Source of the DNA: Candidatus Gastranaerophilales bacterium
GTDB lineage: Bacteria > Cyanobacteriota > Vampirovibrionia > Gastranaerophilales > Gastranaerophilaceae
Assembly: GCA_023662705.1 (NCBI GenBank)
Contig: JAMPIM010000003.1
Span: 16,875-80,874 of the forward strand
DNA length: 64,000 nucleotides
Direction: 5' to 3'
Of the stretch, positions 17,226 to 25,171 are shown one piece after another; position 1 is the first letter of the stretch, and each line of letters starts with the position of its first letter. The notes under the pieces are model-generated. The model had not been told where the DNA came from, did no database searches, and worked only from the letters and a program-made list of their open reading frames with translations. Made by a program: the position numbers and the translations under genes.

Positions 17226-18770
17226 TTATGCTGCCGTGTGTGCAACCGTGGATTCTTTTTCTTTATTTGTTTCTGTGTTTGACGACGATGTTTCCTGGGC
17301 TAATTTCAAAGCTTCGGCGTGCTTTTTCTGTGTATTTTTGCGTGTAAAAATTGGAATAACTAACCCTAACAGTAATAATGATACACCCAAGTTAGCCGCT
17401 TGGCAAGCAGAACGCATGTTGACCGCTTTTTTACCGACAACTTCTTCTGATGACTTGATGTTAACGTCTTTTACCCAGTGCCAGAATTTTTGTAACGCAT
17501 TTTCGTTGCCCTTGAGGGGTTTTGTATCGTTGAGCAATATAGTGCCCGTTTTCTTTTGTATAGCGGTTGCAGTTGCTTTGGCTACATAATCTCCGAGGAA
17601 GTACATACTTGAGAATGTAGCAATGTCTCTTACCGTAGCTTCTGCAAGTTCATTTTTATCATCAGCTGCTGCCATACGTGAAGCAAATGTAGTTGTAGAA
17701 ATTATTCTTGCCTGATCCATTGTAGGGAAAATTCCTTTGAATTCAAGCATTCCTAAGGTTGGTTTCTTCATCATTGATAAAAGTGCAACACCAACCATTG
17801 AAGATATTGAAATTAATTTTTGTTTAAATAAGCCTTCTTGTGCTTTTGCTCTGATTCCTTCATCCTGATCTTTGCCGAAATCATCATAAATAGGAGCACC
17901 TTTTACACCTGATGTTTTTTCGGTAATCCATCTGTTAATATATTGCATAGAAGCTGCAAGCGGTAAGATAACCGCAAGACCTAATGCACTCTTTGTTTTA
18001 ACAAGGTTTTTGCTCTTTTTCGCAAAATCTGCAATTGCAGTTCCCTTAGGAGCTTTTTGGTATTCTCTGAAATATTTTACGGAATCTTCAAGTAATGTTT
18101 TTGTAGTGGTTGCCTTAACATTACCTACATTGACTCCTTCAAATACGTGAGTTTTATCTGCAATTTCTTTTGTGATTTTGCTGATTTCGTTATTAAATTC
18201 TTTTCTTGATTTTTTAGTAACTGAAAGTTCTTTTAACTTATTTGCATATTCTTCAAGTTCTGCTTCTGATAAAGCTTCTCCAAACTTAACTTTGTTTTTG
18301 CCGTCAGTTCCTTCAATTCCTTTTAAAATTTCTTTTAAACTGTCTTTAACTTTGTCATCAGCCTGAGAATTTGAATAAATATCGGTAGCTTTTTGTATTA
18401 AACTGCTGTCAGCCCAGCATGAAGTCATATTAGAGCCTTTTGGCATGACAAAATTGTTTAAACAAGCTGCAAATCCCATTGCAACAACACTTGGAATCAT
18501 ACAGTTTACGATTAGACCTGAAGATTCTCTTCTAAATGCTTCAAATCCTGCAAACCAGTTTGTTAAAGATTCGACATAAGTTCTTGGTAAGATTGCTGAA
18601 AGAAGGTCGATAACGGCAACATTCACCATCGGGTTTCTTTCGCAAGCCTGAATACAGTTCAAAACTGCTCCGCCAAGTCCGCTTTTAAATGCAGGATTTT
18701 GCTGACTACGGTTTGCATAATTATTCTTAAATTGTCTGTCTTCTACACCAATTCTACTTATCATACACAT
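17226..18770 (-). CDS. Large hypothetical membrane protein with N-terminal AFKS element
   Basis: 514 residues, not recognised; diverged paralog of the downstream gene. NPAFKSGLGG (Phe28) gives the Phe-Lys element. An amphipathic/hydrophobic region covers ~45-125, a soluble helical domain ~130-270, then membrane segments near 275-290, 335-350 and 465-485, and a Lys/Glu/Ser-rich tail. Met3 (MISRIGVEDRQ) may be the true start. The shared core with 15549 is the block EFKGIFPTMDQ to YFLGDYVAKA. It faces glgC across a 330-bp divergent gap. Confidence 0.72.
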   Translation of the reverse strand: MCMISRIGVEDRQFKNNYANRSQQNPAFKSGLGGAVLNCIQACERNPMVNVAVIDLLSAILPRTYVESLTNWFAGFEAFRRESSGLIVNCMIPSVVAMGFAACLNNFVMPKGSNMTSCWADSSLIQKATDIYSNSQADDKVKDSLKEILKGIEGTDGKNKVKFGEALSEAELEEYANKLKELSVTKKSRKEFNNEISKITKEIADKTHVFEGVNVGNVKATTTKTLLEDSVKYFREYQKAPKGTAIADFAKKSKNLVKTKSALGLAVILPLAASMQYINRWITEKTSGVKGAPIYDDFGKDQDEGIRAKAQEGLFKQKLISISSMVGVALLSMMKKPTLGMLEFKGIFPTMDQARIISTTTFASRMAAADDKNELAEATVRDIATFSSMYFLGDYVAKATATAIQKKTGTILLNDTKPLKGNENALQKFWHWVKDVNIKSSEEVVGKKAVNMRSACQAANLGVSLLLLGLVIPIFTRKNTQKKHAEALKLAQETSSSNTETNKEKESTVAHTAA

Positions 18771-19100
18771 ATTTCTTCTAATGTAATACGTTGATTATAT
18801 CAACATATATATATATTTAAAAGCGGGTCAAATTTAAAATTGCCATGTTTTGTAAAAATGTAAAGAAAATGTAAAGATGAAAATTTGATTATTTTTTTCG
18901 TTTTAAGAAAGTTATTAAAAAAGAATAAAGTTTTATAATACAAGATTATCTTATAGATTTATTTCTTGTCTAAAAACCTGCAAATAGGGCATGAAAAATA
19001 ATTGTAAATTTTTGTTAAGCAACTTTCCTTTAAGCGAGGGATGTTTTGATGGCAGTTGTTTGTTATAATTTGCATAAATAAGGTTTAGAAGGAGAGTTGT
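18771..19100. promoter_or_regulatory. Divergent intergenic region, glgC promoter
   Basis: No ORF on either strand. TATAAT at 19064-19069 lies 31 nt before the glgC ATG, with only a weak -35. The left half is AT-rich and repeats GTAAAGA-like runs (AATGTAAAGAAAATGTAAAG near 18857). Nothing else is recognised. Confidence 0.5.
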
Positions 19101-20336
19101 ATGTCAGTAGATAACGCATTGGTAATGATTCTGGCGGGCGGTGAAGGAAAAAGATTGTTTCCGCTTACTCAGGAGAGAGCGAAACCTGCTGTTCCGTTCG
19201 GCGGAAGATATAGAATCATTGATTTTGTGTTGAATAACTTTATTAACTCCGGATTTTTTAAGATAAAAGTTTTGACCCAGTATAAGTCTGATTCTTTGAA
19301 CAAACATATTACCCGCGGATGGACATTATCTCCGTTTTTGAACCAATATGTCGATTTAGTGCCTGCTCAAATGAGAACGGGCGGGGCTTGGTATCAGGGA
19401 ACGGCTGATGCGGTTTATCAGAATATTTTTCATATCCATGATGAAGAGCCTGATTATGTTTGTGTATTTGGCGGCGACCATATATATAAAATGGATGTTT
19501 GGCAGATGCTTAAGTTTCATAAGAAAAACGGAGCTGAATTAACGATTTCTGCTATTCCTATTCCGATTGAAGAAGCACATGAGTTTGGGATTATTGAAGT
19601 TGATGAGAATTGGAGACTGACAGGTTTTGTTGAAAAACCGCAGACTCCGCCTAAATCTATTCCGAATAATCCAAAAATGTGTTTGGCATCTATGGGGAAT
19701 TATATATTTAATAAAAATACTCTTGTGAATGCATTGGAAGAAGATTCTAAAATTCAGGAATCCAATCATGATTTTGGTAAAAACGTTATTCCAATGTTAT
19801 TGAATCAGGGCAAGGAAATATTTATATATAACTTTGCAGAAAATCATTTTCCGGGAATGACTAAAAGGGAAAAGGGTTATTGGCGTGATGTAGGATGTAT
19901 TGATGCTTACTGGCAGGCAAATATGGATTTGCTGGAGTATGAACCAGAATTGGATTTGTATTCAAAAGATTGGCCTTTGAGAACATTTAATTATAATTAT
20001 CCTCCTGCAAAATTTATCTGGCAGGAAGGAGACAGGGTCGGTATGGCAACTGATTCAATGGTTTCGGAAGGTTGTGTTGTTTCAGGCGGTTCGATTTCCA
20101 GATGTGTGCTTTCTCCGAAAGTTAAAATTAACAGTTATTCACAGGTTTCAGACAGTATTTTGATGGAAAATGTAACGGTCGGCAGGTATTCTGAAATCAG
20201 AAAAGCTATTATTGACAAGAATGTAGAAATTCCGCCTTATACAAAAATCGGGATAAATCGCGAAGATGACATTGCGCGCGGTTTCTATGTTTCAGAAGGC
20301 GGAGTTACTGTCGTTCCCAAGAATTCGCGTTTGTAG
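19101..20336 (+). CDS. glgC: Glucose-1-phosphate adenylyltransferase (ADP-glucose pyrophosphorylase)
   Basis: Makes ADP-glucose from ATP and glucose-1-phosphate, the committed step of glycogen synthesis. 411 residues. The N-terminal nucleotidyltransferase domain has LAGGEGKRLFPLTQERAKPAVPFGG and FGGDHIYKMD; the substrate lysine region is IIEVDENWRLTGFVEKP. The C-terminal part is a left-handed beta-helix (SEGCVVSGGSISRCVLSP). AAGGAGAG precedes the ATG. No other glycogen genes are adjacent. Confidence 0.97.
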   Translation: MSVDNALVMILAGGEGKRLFPLTQERAKPAVPFGGRYRIIDFVLNNFINSGFFKIKVLTQYKSDSLNKHITRGWTLSPFLNQYVDLVPAQMRTGGAWYQGTADAVYQNIFHIHDEEPDYVCVFGGDHIYKMDVWQMLKFHKKNGAELTISAIPIPIEEAHEFGIIEVDENWRLTGFVEKPQTPPKSIPNNPKMCLASMGNYIFNKNTLVNALEEDSKIQESNHDFGKNVIPMLLNQGKEIFIYNFAENHFPGMTKREKGYWRDVGCIDAYWQANMDLLEYEPELDLYSKDWPLRTFNYNYPPAKFIWQEGDRVGMATDSMVSEGCVVSGGSISRCVLSPKVKINSYSQVSDSILMENVTVGRYSEIRKAIIDKNVEIPPYTKIGINREDDIARGFYVSEGGVTVVPKNSRL

Positions 20337-20460
20337 AAATCTCTTCATTTTCCACCCATATAATAGTAATTGGCTGCGGATTGGTAAACGGATTTGCTGC
20401 CAATTTGTCGTATTCTTTTATTTTTTTATTCAGAAATCTAAAAAATGTTGGTATTTTCAT
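20305..20460 (-). CDS. Possible 51-aa ORF antisense to the glgC 3' end
   Basis: Read from the minus strand: MKIPTFFRFLNKKIKEYDKL, then ANPFTNPQPITIIWVENEE. It overlaps the last 32 nt of glgC. The composition is protein-like (amphipathic start, then a Pro/Asn-rich strand-like segment), but the only upstream ribosome-like signal is AGGT directly against the ATG. No homology is recognised. It may be spurious. Confidence 0.35.
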   Translation of the reverse strand: MKIPTFFRFLNKKIKEYDKLAANPFTNPQPITIIWVENEEISTNANSWERQ

Positions 20461-20571
20461 ACCTATATACTAAACTTTATTTAAAGATGTTAATCACCTT
20501 AAATGATAATTTATGTAAAATTTTATTGCCGTTTTGGGCTAATTCCGACATATTTATTTACATTAACCCAC

Positions 20572-20599
20572 TTCAAAAATTTAAAAAATCTGCTATAAT
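20572..20599 (+). promoter_or_regulatory. Promoter of the pilin/YadA/S74 gene
   Basis: Extended -10 TGCTATAAT (TATAAT 20594-20599) with TTCAAA (20572-20577) 16 nt upstream. Expected start near 20606, giving a leader of about 150 nt. Confidence 0.65.
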
Positions 20600-20622
20600 A
20601 ATACATGTAGCAATAATTTAAT

Positions 20623-20740
20623 ATTGAGTGAGCTAATGGCTTTATTGATTGGCATTTTGTGATGCCAAAGTTTGAGTTAGACGGAGGCGGAGATTCGGTT
20701 TGGTCTTGCTCGACTATAAAGCTATTGGCGTGCGCTCAAT
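20623..20740 (+). ncRNA. Structured 5' leader with multi-helix junction, class unknown
   Basis: Hand folding gives: P1, 20623-20630 with 20733-20740 (ATTGAGTG/CGCTCAAT, one G-U); P2, 20635-20645 with 20716-20726 (AATGGCTTTAT/ATAAAGCTATT, one G-U); hairpin P3, TTGGCAT/ATGCCAA (20649-20655, 20662-20668); arm P4, GAG-TT-AGAC (20674-20682) with GTCT-TG-CTC (20703-20711), capped by a purine-rich loop (GGAGGCGGAGATTCGG). It fills most of the leader of the pilin-like gene, ending 17 nt before the ATG. The sequence does not match the c-di-GMP riboswitch cores I know. It is a candidate cis-regulatory RNA. Confidence 0.5.
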
Positions 20741-20757
20741 GGAATTGAGGTATAAGA

Positions 20758-22689
20758 ATGAAAAGATTAAACGGATTTTCGCTGATGGAAATGATGGTTG
20801 TCTTAACAATTGTAGCGATTGTTGCGGCCGCATCAGCACCAATGGTGAATCGAAAAATGGTAAGATCGGCAGCCGGTGCCGGTTCTCCGTGGGAATGGGT
20901 AAATGGAATACCAGGAAACTCAATATTTTATAACCATGAAGCTAATGATAATCAAAATGCTGCTATAGGAAGAGAACTCGCTCCTAATGGTGGATCTAAT
21001 TCTTTAAATGCAAATAATGCACGACTTTATGTTGATATTCAAAATGATACAACTCCTCATATTGCATTTGGTAATAACGGGACAAATGTATTAAAACTTC
21101 TTGCCGGTGGTTCCAGAAACAGTATTGTATTTTCTGATAATATTTCAACAGATGGTATGAATCGAAGCGTCGTTATAGGTCCTGGAGCAACAGCATCAAA
21201 CCATGCACAAGTTGTAATAGGCAGCGGAGCTCGCTCTGGACATGTTAGAGCTGTTGCAATTGGTAATGATGCACAAGTTTCAAGGGAGGAATCTATTGCT
21301 ATTGGTTCAGGAGCAAAGGTTGAAGGAGGAGCATATTCAACAGCTGTCGGTTTTAACTCTGTATCATCAAGTACTAGGGCAACAGCTCTTGGCTCATATG
21401 CTTCTGCTACAGCGGCTGGTGCTATTGCAATTGGTGCAAATAGTCCAACGGGAGCTAACCAACGTACTCAAGCCACTGGTACAAATACAATTGCAATAGG
21501 TACAAATGCATTTGCATTTCGTCCAGATTCGATAGCAATAGGACGTGGTGCAGCTGTCAGTCCGGATAACGCTGGTGGAACAAATTCTATTGCTATCGGA
21601 CGAGGAGCAAGAACAAACCAAGATGATACGGTTGTTATAGGTAGAAGTGCGAATTCTGTTGCGCTAGGTGCTATTTCTTTAGGAGTTAGTTCTTCTGCCA
21701 GTTCGAATGCTATTGCCCTTGGGACACCAAGTGCTAACGGAGCAATAACTAATGCCGGTGGAGCGAATTCTATTGCAATTGGACGAGGGGCTCAGGCTAC
21801 AAGGGTTAACTCAGTAGCAATCGGCAACGGTACTACTTCTTCAGCTAACAATGCTATTGTTATTGGTATAGATGCTGTATCAAATCCATCCAATATGACT
21901 ATTCCGGCAGGTACAACTAAGACAATTGTATTGGGTGATCGTGATACCAGAGTTATAGTTCCTGGTACTCTTGTTCCTGCTAATTTAGAAATAACCAATC
22001 TTGCTGTTAGAGGTAACATGTTTGTTCATGACCATTTATATGTCGGTAAAAGAGGTTATTTTGGATTGAATCAATATACATATAACTCACGTCCATTTAG
22101 CCAAAGAAATGGTGATACCTCTATTATTATGGGTTCAATATCATTCGATGACCATGAACACCCAGGATGGGTTCACTCAGATGATAGTCCTCACAGACGT
22201 TGGCATTTTTATGGATTGTCCAGAAGAGAAAATAATGATGATATGTATGCAAGACCAGGACTAGGTATAGATGATAAAGGTGGTTACAGTGATATAAGAG
22301 GCTATGTAGAAAATGCAATTAGAGCACTGTATGGTGCATTTGGTGAGACATCTCCACTTTCTGACCGTCGTCTAAAAAATGTCGGCAAAGAATTCAAAGC
22401 TGGTCTTACAGAAGTCAAAAAACTTGAAGTATTCAATTATACATTCAAAGACGACAAAGACAAAACACCTAGAGTTGGTGTGATGGCGCAAGACTTGCAA
22501 AAAATCTTCCCTGATGCTGTAAGAAAAGGTGAAGACGGATTCTTGAGAATCAGAATGGAAGACATGTTCTATGCTGTAATCAACGCTGTTAAAGAACTCG
22601 ATTCAAGAGTATCTCTTCTTGAACAACAGCAAAAACGAATTGATGAATTGGAAAAACGTTTAGCTGATTTAGAAAAGAAAGTTAAATAA
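20758..22689 (+). CDS. Type IV prepilin-like N terminus + YadA-like head repeats + S74 intramolecular chaperone
   Basis: 643 residues in three parts. Residues 1-35 are a class III prepilin signal: KRLNG|FSLMEMMVVLTIV, cleavage after Gly6, Phe at +1, Glu at +5, hydrophobic helix. Residues ~140-390 carry at least ten YadA-head-type repeats (SIAIGRGA, AVAIGNDA, SVAIGNGT) forming a beta-roll. The C terminus from Ser535 is a peptidase S74/endosialidase chaperone: SDRRLK with the Ser-Lys pair, then VGVMAQDLQKIFPDAV, then a coiled coil (SLLEQQQKRIDELEKRLADL). S74 domains drive trimerisation and then cut themselves off before the Ser. A surface trimeric fibre or adhesin reached through a pilin-type pathway is inferred. 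AATTGAGGT precedes the ATG. Confidence 0.88.
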   Translation: MKRLNGFSLMEMMVVLTIVAIVAAASAPMVNRKMVRSAAGAGSPWEWVNGIPGNSIFYNHEANDNQNAAIGRELAPNGGSNSLNANNARLYVDIQNDTTPHIAFGNNGTNVLKLLAGGSRNSIVFSDNISTDGMNRSVVIGPGATASNHAQVVIGSGARSGHVRAVAIGNDAQVSREESIAIGSGAKVEGGAYSTAVGFNSVSSSTRATALGSYASATAAGAIAIGANSPTGANQRTQATGTNTIAIGTNAFAFRPDSIAIGRGAAVSPDNAGGTNSIAIGRGARTNQDDTVVIGRSANSVALGAISLGVSSSASSNAIALGTPSANGAITNAGGANSIAIGRGAQATRVNSVAIGNGTTSSANNAIVIGIDAVSNPSNMTIPAGTTKTIVLGDRDTRVIVPGTLVPANLEITNLAVRGNMFVHDHLYVGKRGYFGLNQYTYNSRPFSQRNGDTSIIMGSISFDDHEHPGWVHSDDSPHRRWHFYGLSRRENNDDMYARPGLGIDDKGGYSDIRGYVENAIRALYGAFGETSPLSDRRLKNVGKEFKAGLTEVKKLEVFNYTFKDDKDKTPRVGVMAQDLQKIFPDAVRKGEDGFLRIRMEDMFYAVINAVKELDSRVSLLEQQQKRIDELEKRLADLEKKVK

Positions 22690-22695
22690 AAAATT

Positions 22696-22725
22696 AAGCG
22701 GGATTTTTTAATCCCGCTTTTTTTT
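22696..22725 (+). terminator. Intrinsic terminator of the pilin/YadA/S74 gene
   Basis: AAGCGGGAT/ATCCCGCTT stem followed by an uninterrupted T-run, 7 nt after the stop codon. Confidence 0.93.
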
Positions 22726-22731
22726 ACCCCC

Positions 22732-22761
22732 TTGACAAGGTATTGACAAGTATGGTATAAA
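22732..22761 (+). promoter_or_regulatory. Sigma-70 promoter with tandem TTGACA
   Basis: TTGACA at 22732-22737 and TATAAA at 22756-22761, spacer 18. A second TTGACA (22743-22748) lies too close to the same -10 and may be fortuitous. It drives the small ORFs at 22833 and 23030. Confidence 0.7.
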
Positions 22762-22832
22762 GTTAGTGGGGTAAATGTATATTTTTGAGTCTTGCACATT
22801 CTGCAAGACTTTCCTTTTTGTTGGAGAGAATT

Positions 22833-23036
22833 ATGCAGGAAATAACTGTCGGAAAAACCTATAAACACTACAAAGGCAATATTTATAAAATAATCGCATT
22901 AGCGAAACACTCAGAAACCATGGAAGATATGATTGTTTATCAATCCGTTAAAAACAATGATATCTGGGTGCGTCCAAAATCTATGTGGAACGAAATTATT
23001 GATGATAATGGTACATTGAGGTTTACTTTATGTTAA
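22833..23036 (+). CDS. DUF1653-like small protein
   Basis: 67 residues: TVGKTYKHYKGNIYKIIALA, then HSETMEDMIVYQSVKNND, then WVRPKSMWNE. This matches the short DUF1653 fold (Tyr-Lys-His-[Tyr/Phe]-Lys-Gly start, W-x-R-P near the end), of unknown function and often found with phage or mobile genes. The ATG at 22833 has GGAGAG 7 nt upstream; a TTG further upstream is in frame but lacks a ribosome site. It overlaps the next ORF by 7 nt. Confidence 0.82.
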   Translation: MQEITVGKTYKHYKGNIYKIIALAKHSETMEDMIVYQSVKNNDIWVRPKSMWNEIIDDNGTLRFTLC

Positions 23037-23188
23037 CAAGAGAAGTTCGGGAATGGCTTGAAAAGGTTCAAAGAAGACAATATTCTTACGAAGATGCAAT
23101 GTATGAATTTATGAGATTTTCTTCATTTTTAACCCGTGAAGAAATGAAAATGATTAAACGCAAAATTGAAGAAGGTTACAATTCTTAA
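23030..23188 (+). CDS. Small hypothetical protein (52 aa)
   Basis: Read from the plus strand: MLTREVREWLEKVQRRQYSY, then FMRFSSFLTREEMKMIKRKI. It is highly charged and helical, and two LTREE/LTREV segments frame it. The start overlaps the stop of the DUF1653-like gene (7 nt), implying translational coupling. No homology is recognised. Confidence 0.65.
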   Translation: MLTREVREWLEKVQRRQYSYEDAMYEFMRFSSFLTREEMKMIKRKIEEGYNS

Positions 23189-23261
23189 TAATACGGGCAA
23201 AAAACTTTCATAAAATGACTTTATATTATTGTAAGTAAGGTTTCTGTAGGACAATAGTATT

Positions 23262-24635
23262 ATGTTATCAGGGTATCACAATCAAATACCTTTTAAAGCG
23301 GATTTGGCGCTAAATGCACCGCTTGCAAAGCCTATTGAAACCGTGCAGAAAACTATTGAAACTTCGGTCGATACTCTTGTCGGAGTTGATGAAAAGAATT
23401 CTAAAAAGGTTCGAAATGCTGTTGCTGTTGGTTCAAGTGTTGTTGTTTTATCAACTCTTGTAGCATTATTAAACCCGAGAATTTCACCCAAAGTTATTGA
23501 AAAATTAAAAACATTATCTCAAAAAGCGGGGATAAAAGCTGATAAAAACAAGAACGATACTTTTTGGAATAAATTTTATAAATTTGGAGAAACGGCTGCT
23601 GACAAAACGATTAAGTCAATAGGTTTTGTTAATAATTTTAACTCTGCAAAAGATGCTTCTTTCAAATGGTTTTGTATAGAGGAAAAAGATTTTCTTGCCG
23701 TTCGTAATAAATCAACCAGAAGTGTTTTAAAAAAAGTTGACGGCGGCGTGCGAAAAGTCTTGAAAAAACCGCATGAATCCATTACGAAATTCTTTGATAA
23801 AATTAGCAGACGCACAGTTTTATCAAAATATTCAAAAGCTTCTAAGAAATTGGATTCTTTGGAAGAACTTATTAATATGCATAAAGACGGGCTTTCTGAG
23901 GCTCAGAAACTTGAATTGGAAACTAAACTTACAGAAATTAGAAAAATGAGGGAGTATTTTTCTGAAGCTAAAACACAGGAAAGATTTGTTGCTCAAGAAC
24001 AGACAATGACTAATCTTGAACGTGATTTCTGGGCTCGTTATCGTTCTTATCGAAACGGTTTTTCTAACAAATGGCAGAATAAAGGTGAACATATTAATAA
24101 GAACCTTTCATTCTGGGCACAGGAGATTTTGAATCCTGCTCAATCAAAAATCGAATCAAACGGTGCGGATGCCGTATCGAAACTTATGGGAGAAAAAGGC
24201 GGTTATAGTGAAGTTGTAGAAATGCTTTCTCCTCATCTTTCTTTGGAAGAAAATGCCTTGTTTAAGAAACGATTGCAGGAAGCTTCCGTGTCGTTGAAGA
24301 AAGCTAATAAAAGTGAATGTGTCGACTATTTTGGCAAGAAACGAGATTTGATGCTTGGAAGTGCGCCGACTGATATTGTAACGGCAATTGCAGGGCTTGG
24401 TTTGAGCGGTGTTGCTTTATCAACCGCAGACAACAATGATGAAAGAGTCTCAAAGCTTTTGACAGGAGTTTTTCCGATAATAGGAGGCCTTGGAGCAAAT
24501 ATGGTATTTGCTGCAAAATTGATATCAGGGCCGATTGCAATGATTTCCGGTTCGGGATTTGGTATTTTACTCCATGCGGTTGGAGATTTTGTTAATAAAA
24601 ATATTTTAGGGAATAAGGAGGCAGATAATGTTTAA
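23262..24635 (+). CDS. Hypothetical membrane protein with N-terminal PFKA element
   Basis: 457 residues, not recognised. It starts MLSGYHNQIPFKADL (Phe11), the window's recurrent element. A hydrophobic segment lies at ~48-65, a long basic/charged helical region with coiled-coil character at ~95-330 (SLEELINMHKDGLSEAQKLE), and two C-terminal hydrophobic segments (~372-388 and ~408-440, Gly-rich). The N- and C-terminal membrane parts around a helical core resemble the 15549/17226 proteins in layout, without clear sequence homology. TAGGAC upstream is a weak ribosome site. The stop codon shares 4 nt with the convergent kinase-like gene. Confidence 0.72.
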   Translation: MLSGYHNQIPFKADLALNAPLAKPIETVQKTIETSVDTLVGVDEKNSKKVRNAVAVGSSVVVLSTLVALLNPRISPKVIEKLKTLSQKAGIKADKNKNDTFWNKFYKFGETAADKTIKSIGFVNNFNSAKDASFKWFCIEEKDFLAVRNKSTRSVLKKVDGGVRKVLKKPHESITKFFDKISRRTVLSKYSKASKKLDSLEELINMHKDGLSEAQKLELETKLTEIRKMREYFSEAKTQERFVAQEQTMTNLERDFWARYRSYRNGFSNKWQNKGEHINKNLSFWAQEILNPAQSKIESNGADAVSKLMGEKGGYSEVVEMLSPHLSLEENALFKKRLQEASVSLKKANKSECVDYFGKKRDLMLGSAPTDIVTAIAGLGLSGVALSTADNNDERVSKLLTGVFPIIGGLGANMVFAAKLISGPIAMISGSGFGILLHAVGDFVNKNILGNKEADNV

Positions 24636-25147
24636 CTCAATTTTTCAACAATTTCTAGAACATGTTTTTTCAATGTTTCATAGTCCTTGTTATTGTCGAT
24701 TACAAAATCCCAGTCCTGAATATTATCTAAATCAACTTCGGTAACGTCGTCCTCTCCGATTAGTTTTCCTCCGCGTGATTCTCTAATATCGCGGTCCGCT
24801 TCTACACGGATGGAGATTGCGCCTGCGGATTTGAAGATTTCGTATTCGTGTTTTATTCGGACATCTGTGACGACTTTGTATCCTTCTTGAGCGATAATTT
24901 TTTCGAGCCAGTAATCAGGAGATTGTTGTCTTCCCCAATTGCCTAAATCTATTAAACCTTGACGATATTGAGCTTTATTTTTTTCGATTTCTTCATAGGT
25001 TAAATTATTTTGTTTTCCGTATTCGAGCTTAATAATATCGCCCATTGCACAGCGTCTATACTCGGGCATTGCTTCCATGAGTATTTTTGCTGCAGTATCT
25101 TTGCCTGAATATTGTTTGCCTGAAAAAATAATAATCTGATTTGTCAT
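24632..25147 (-). CDS. P-loop nucleotide/phosphomevalonate-type kinase-like protein
   Basis: 171 residues. P-loop FSGKQYSGKDTAAK at ~8-21; the second half (VVTDVRIKHEYEIFKSAGA, then IRVEADRDIRESRGG) matches the layout of deoxynucleoside monophosphate kinases and animal-type phosphomevalonate kinases, with a DVR segment after the second core strand and an arginine-rich lid. The substrate cannot be assigned; a nucleotide kinase role is likeliest. TATTAT ends 6 nt before the ATG with no ribosome site, so it is predicted leaderless. Confidence 0.75.
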   Translation of the reverse strand: MTNQIIIFSGKQYSGKDTAAKILMEAMPEYRRCAMGDIIKLEYGKQNNLTYEEIEKNKAQYRQGLIDLGNWGRQQSPDYWLEKIIAQEGYKVVTDVRIKHEYEIFKSAGAISIRVEADRDIRESRGGKLIGEDDVTEVDLDNIQDWDFVIDNNKDYETLKKHVLEIVEKLS

Positions 25148-25171
25148 AGTCTAATAATAACATAAATTATA

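Noticed and set aside
20623..20740. c-di-GMP (GEMM) riboswitch before a pilin-like gene
   Set aside because: The pilin context suggested it, but the conserved GEMM-I core sequences and tetraloop-receptor pattern are absent. Kept as an unclassified structured leader.
22833..23188. Prophage remnant around the DUF1653-like gene
   Set aside because: Only two small ORFs, with no phage structural or integrase genes and no flanking att-like repeats.
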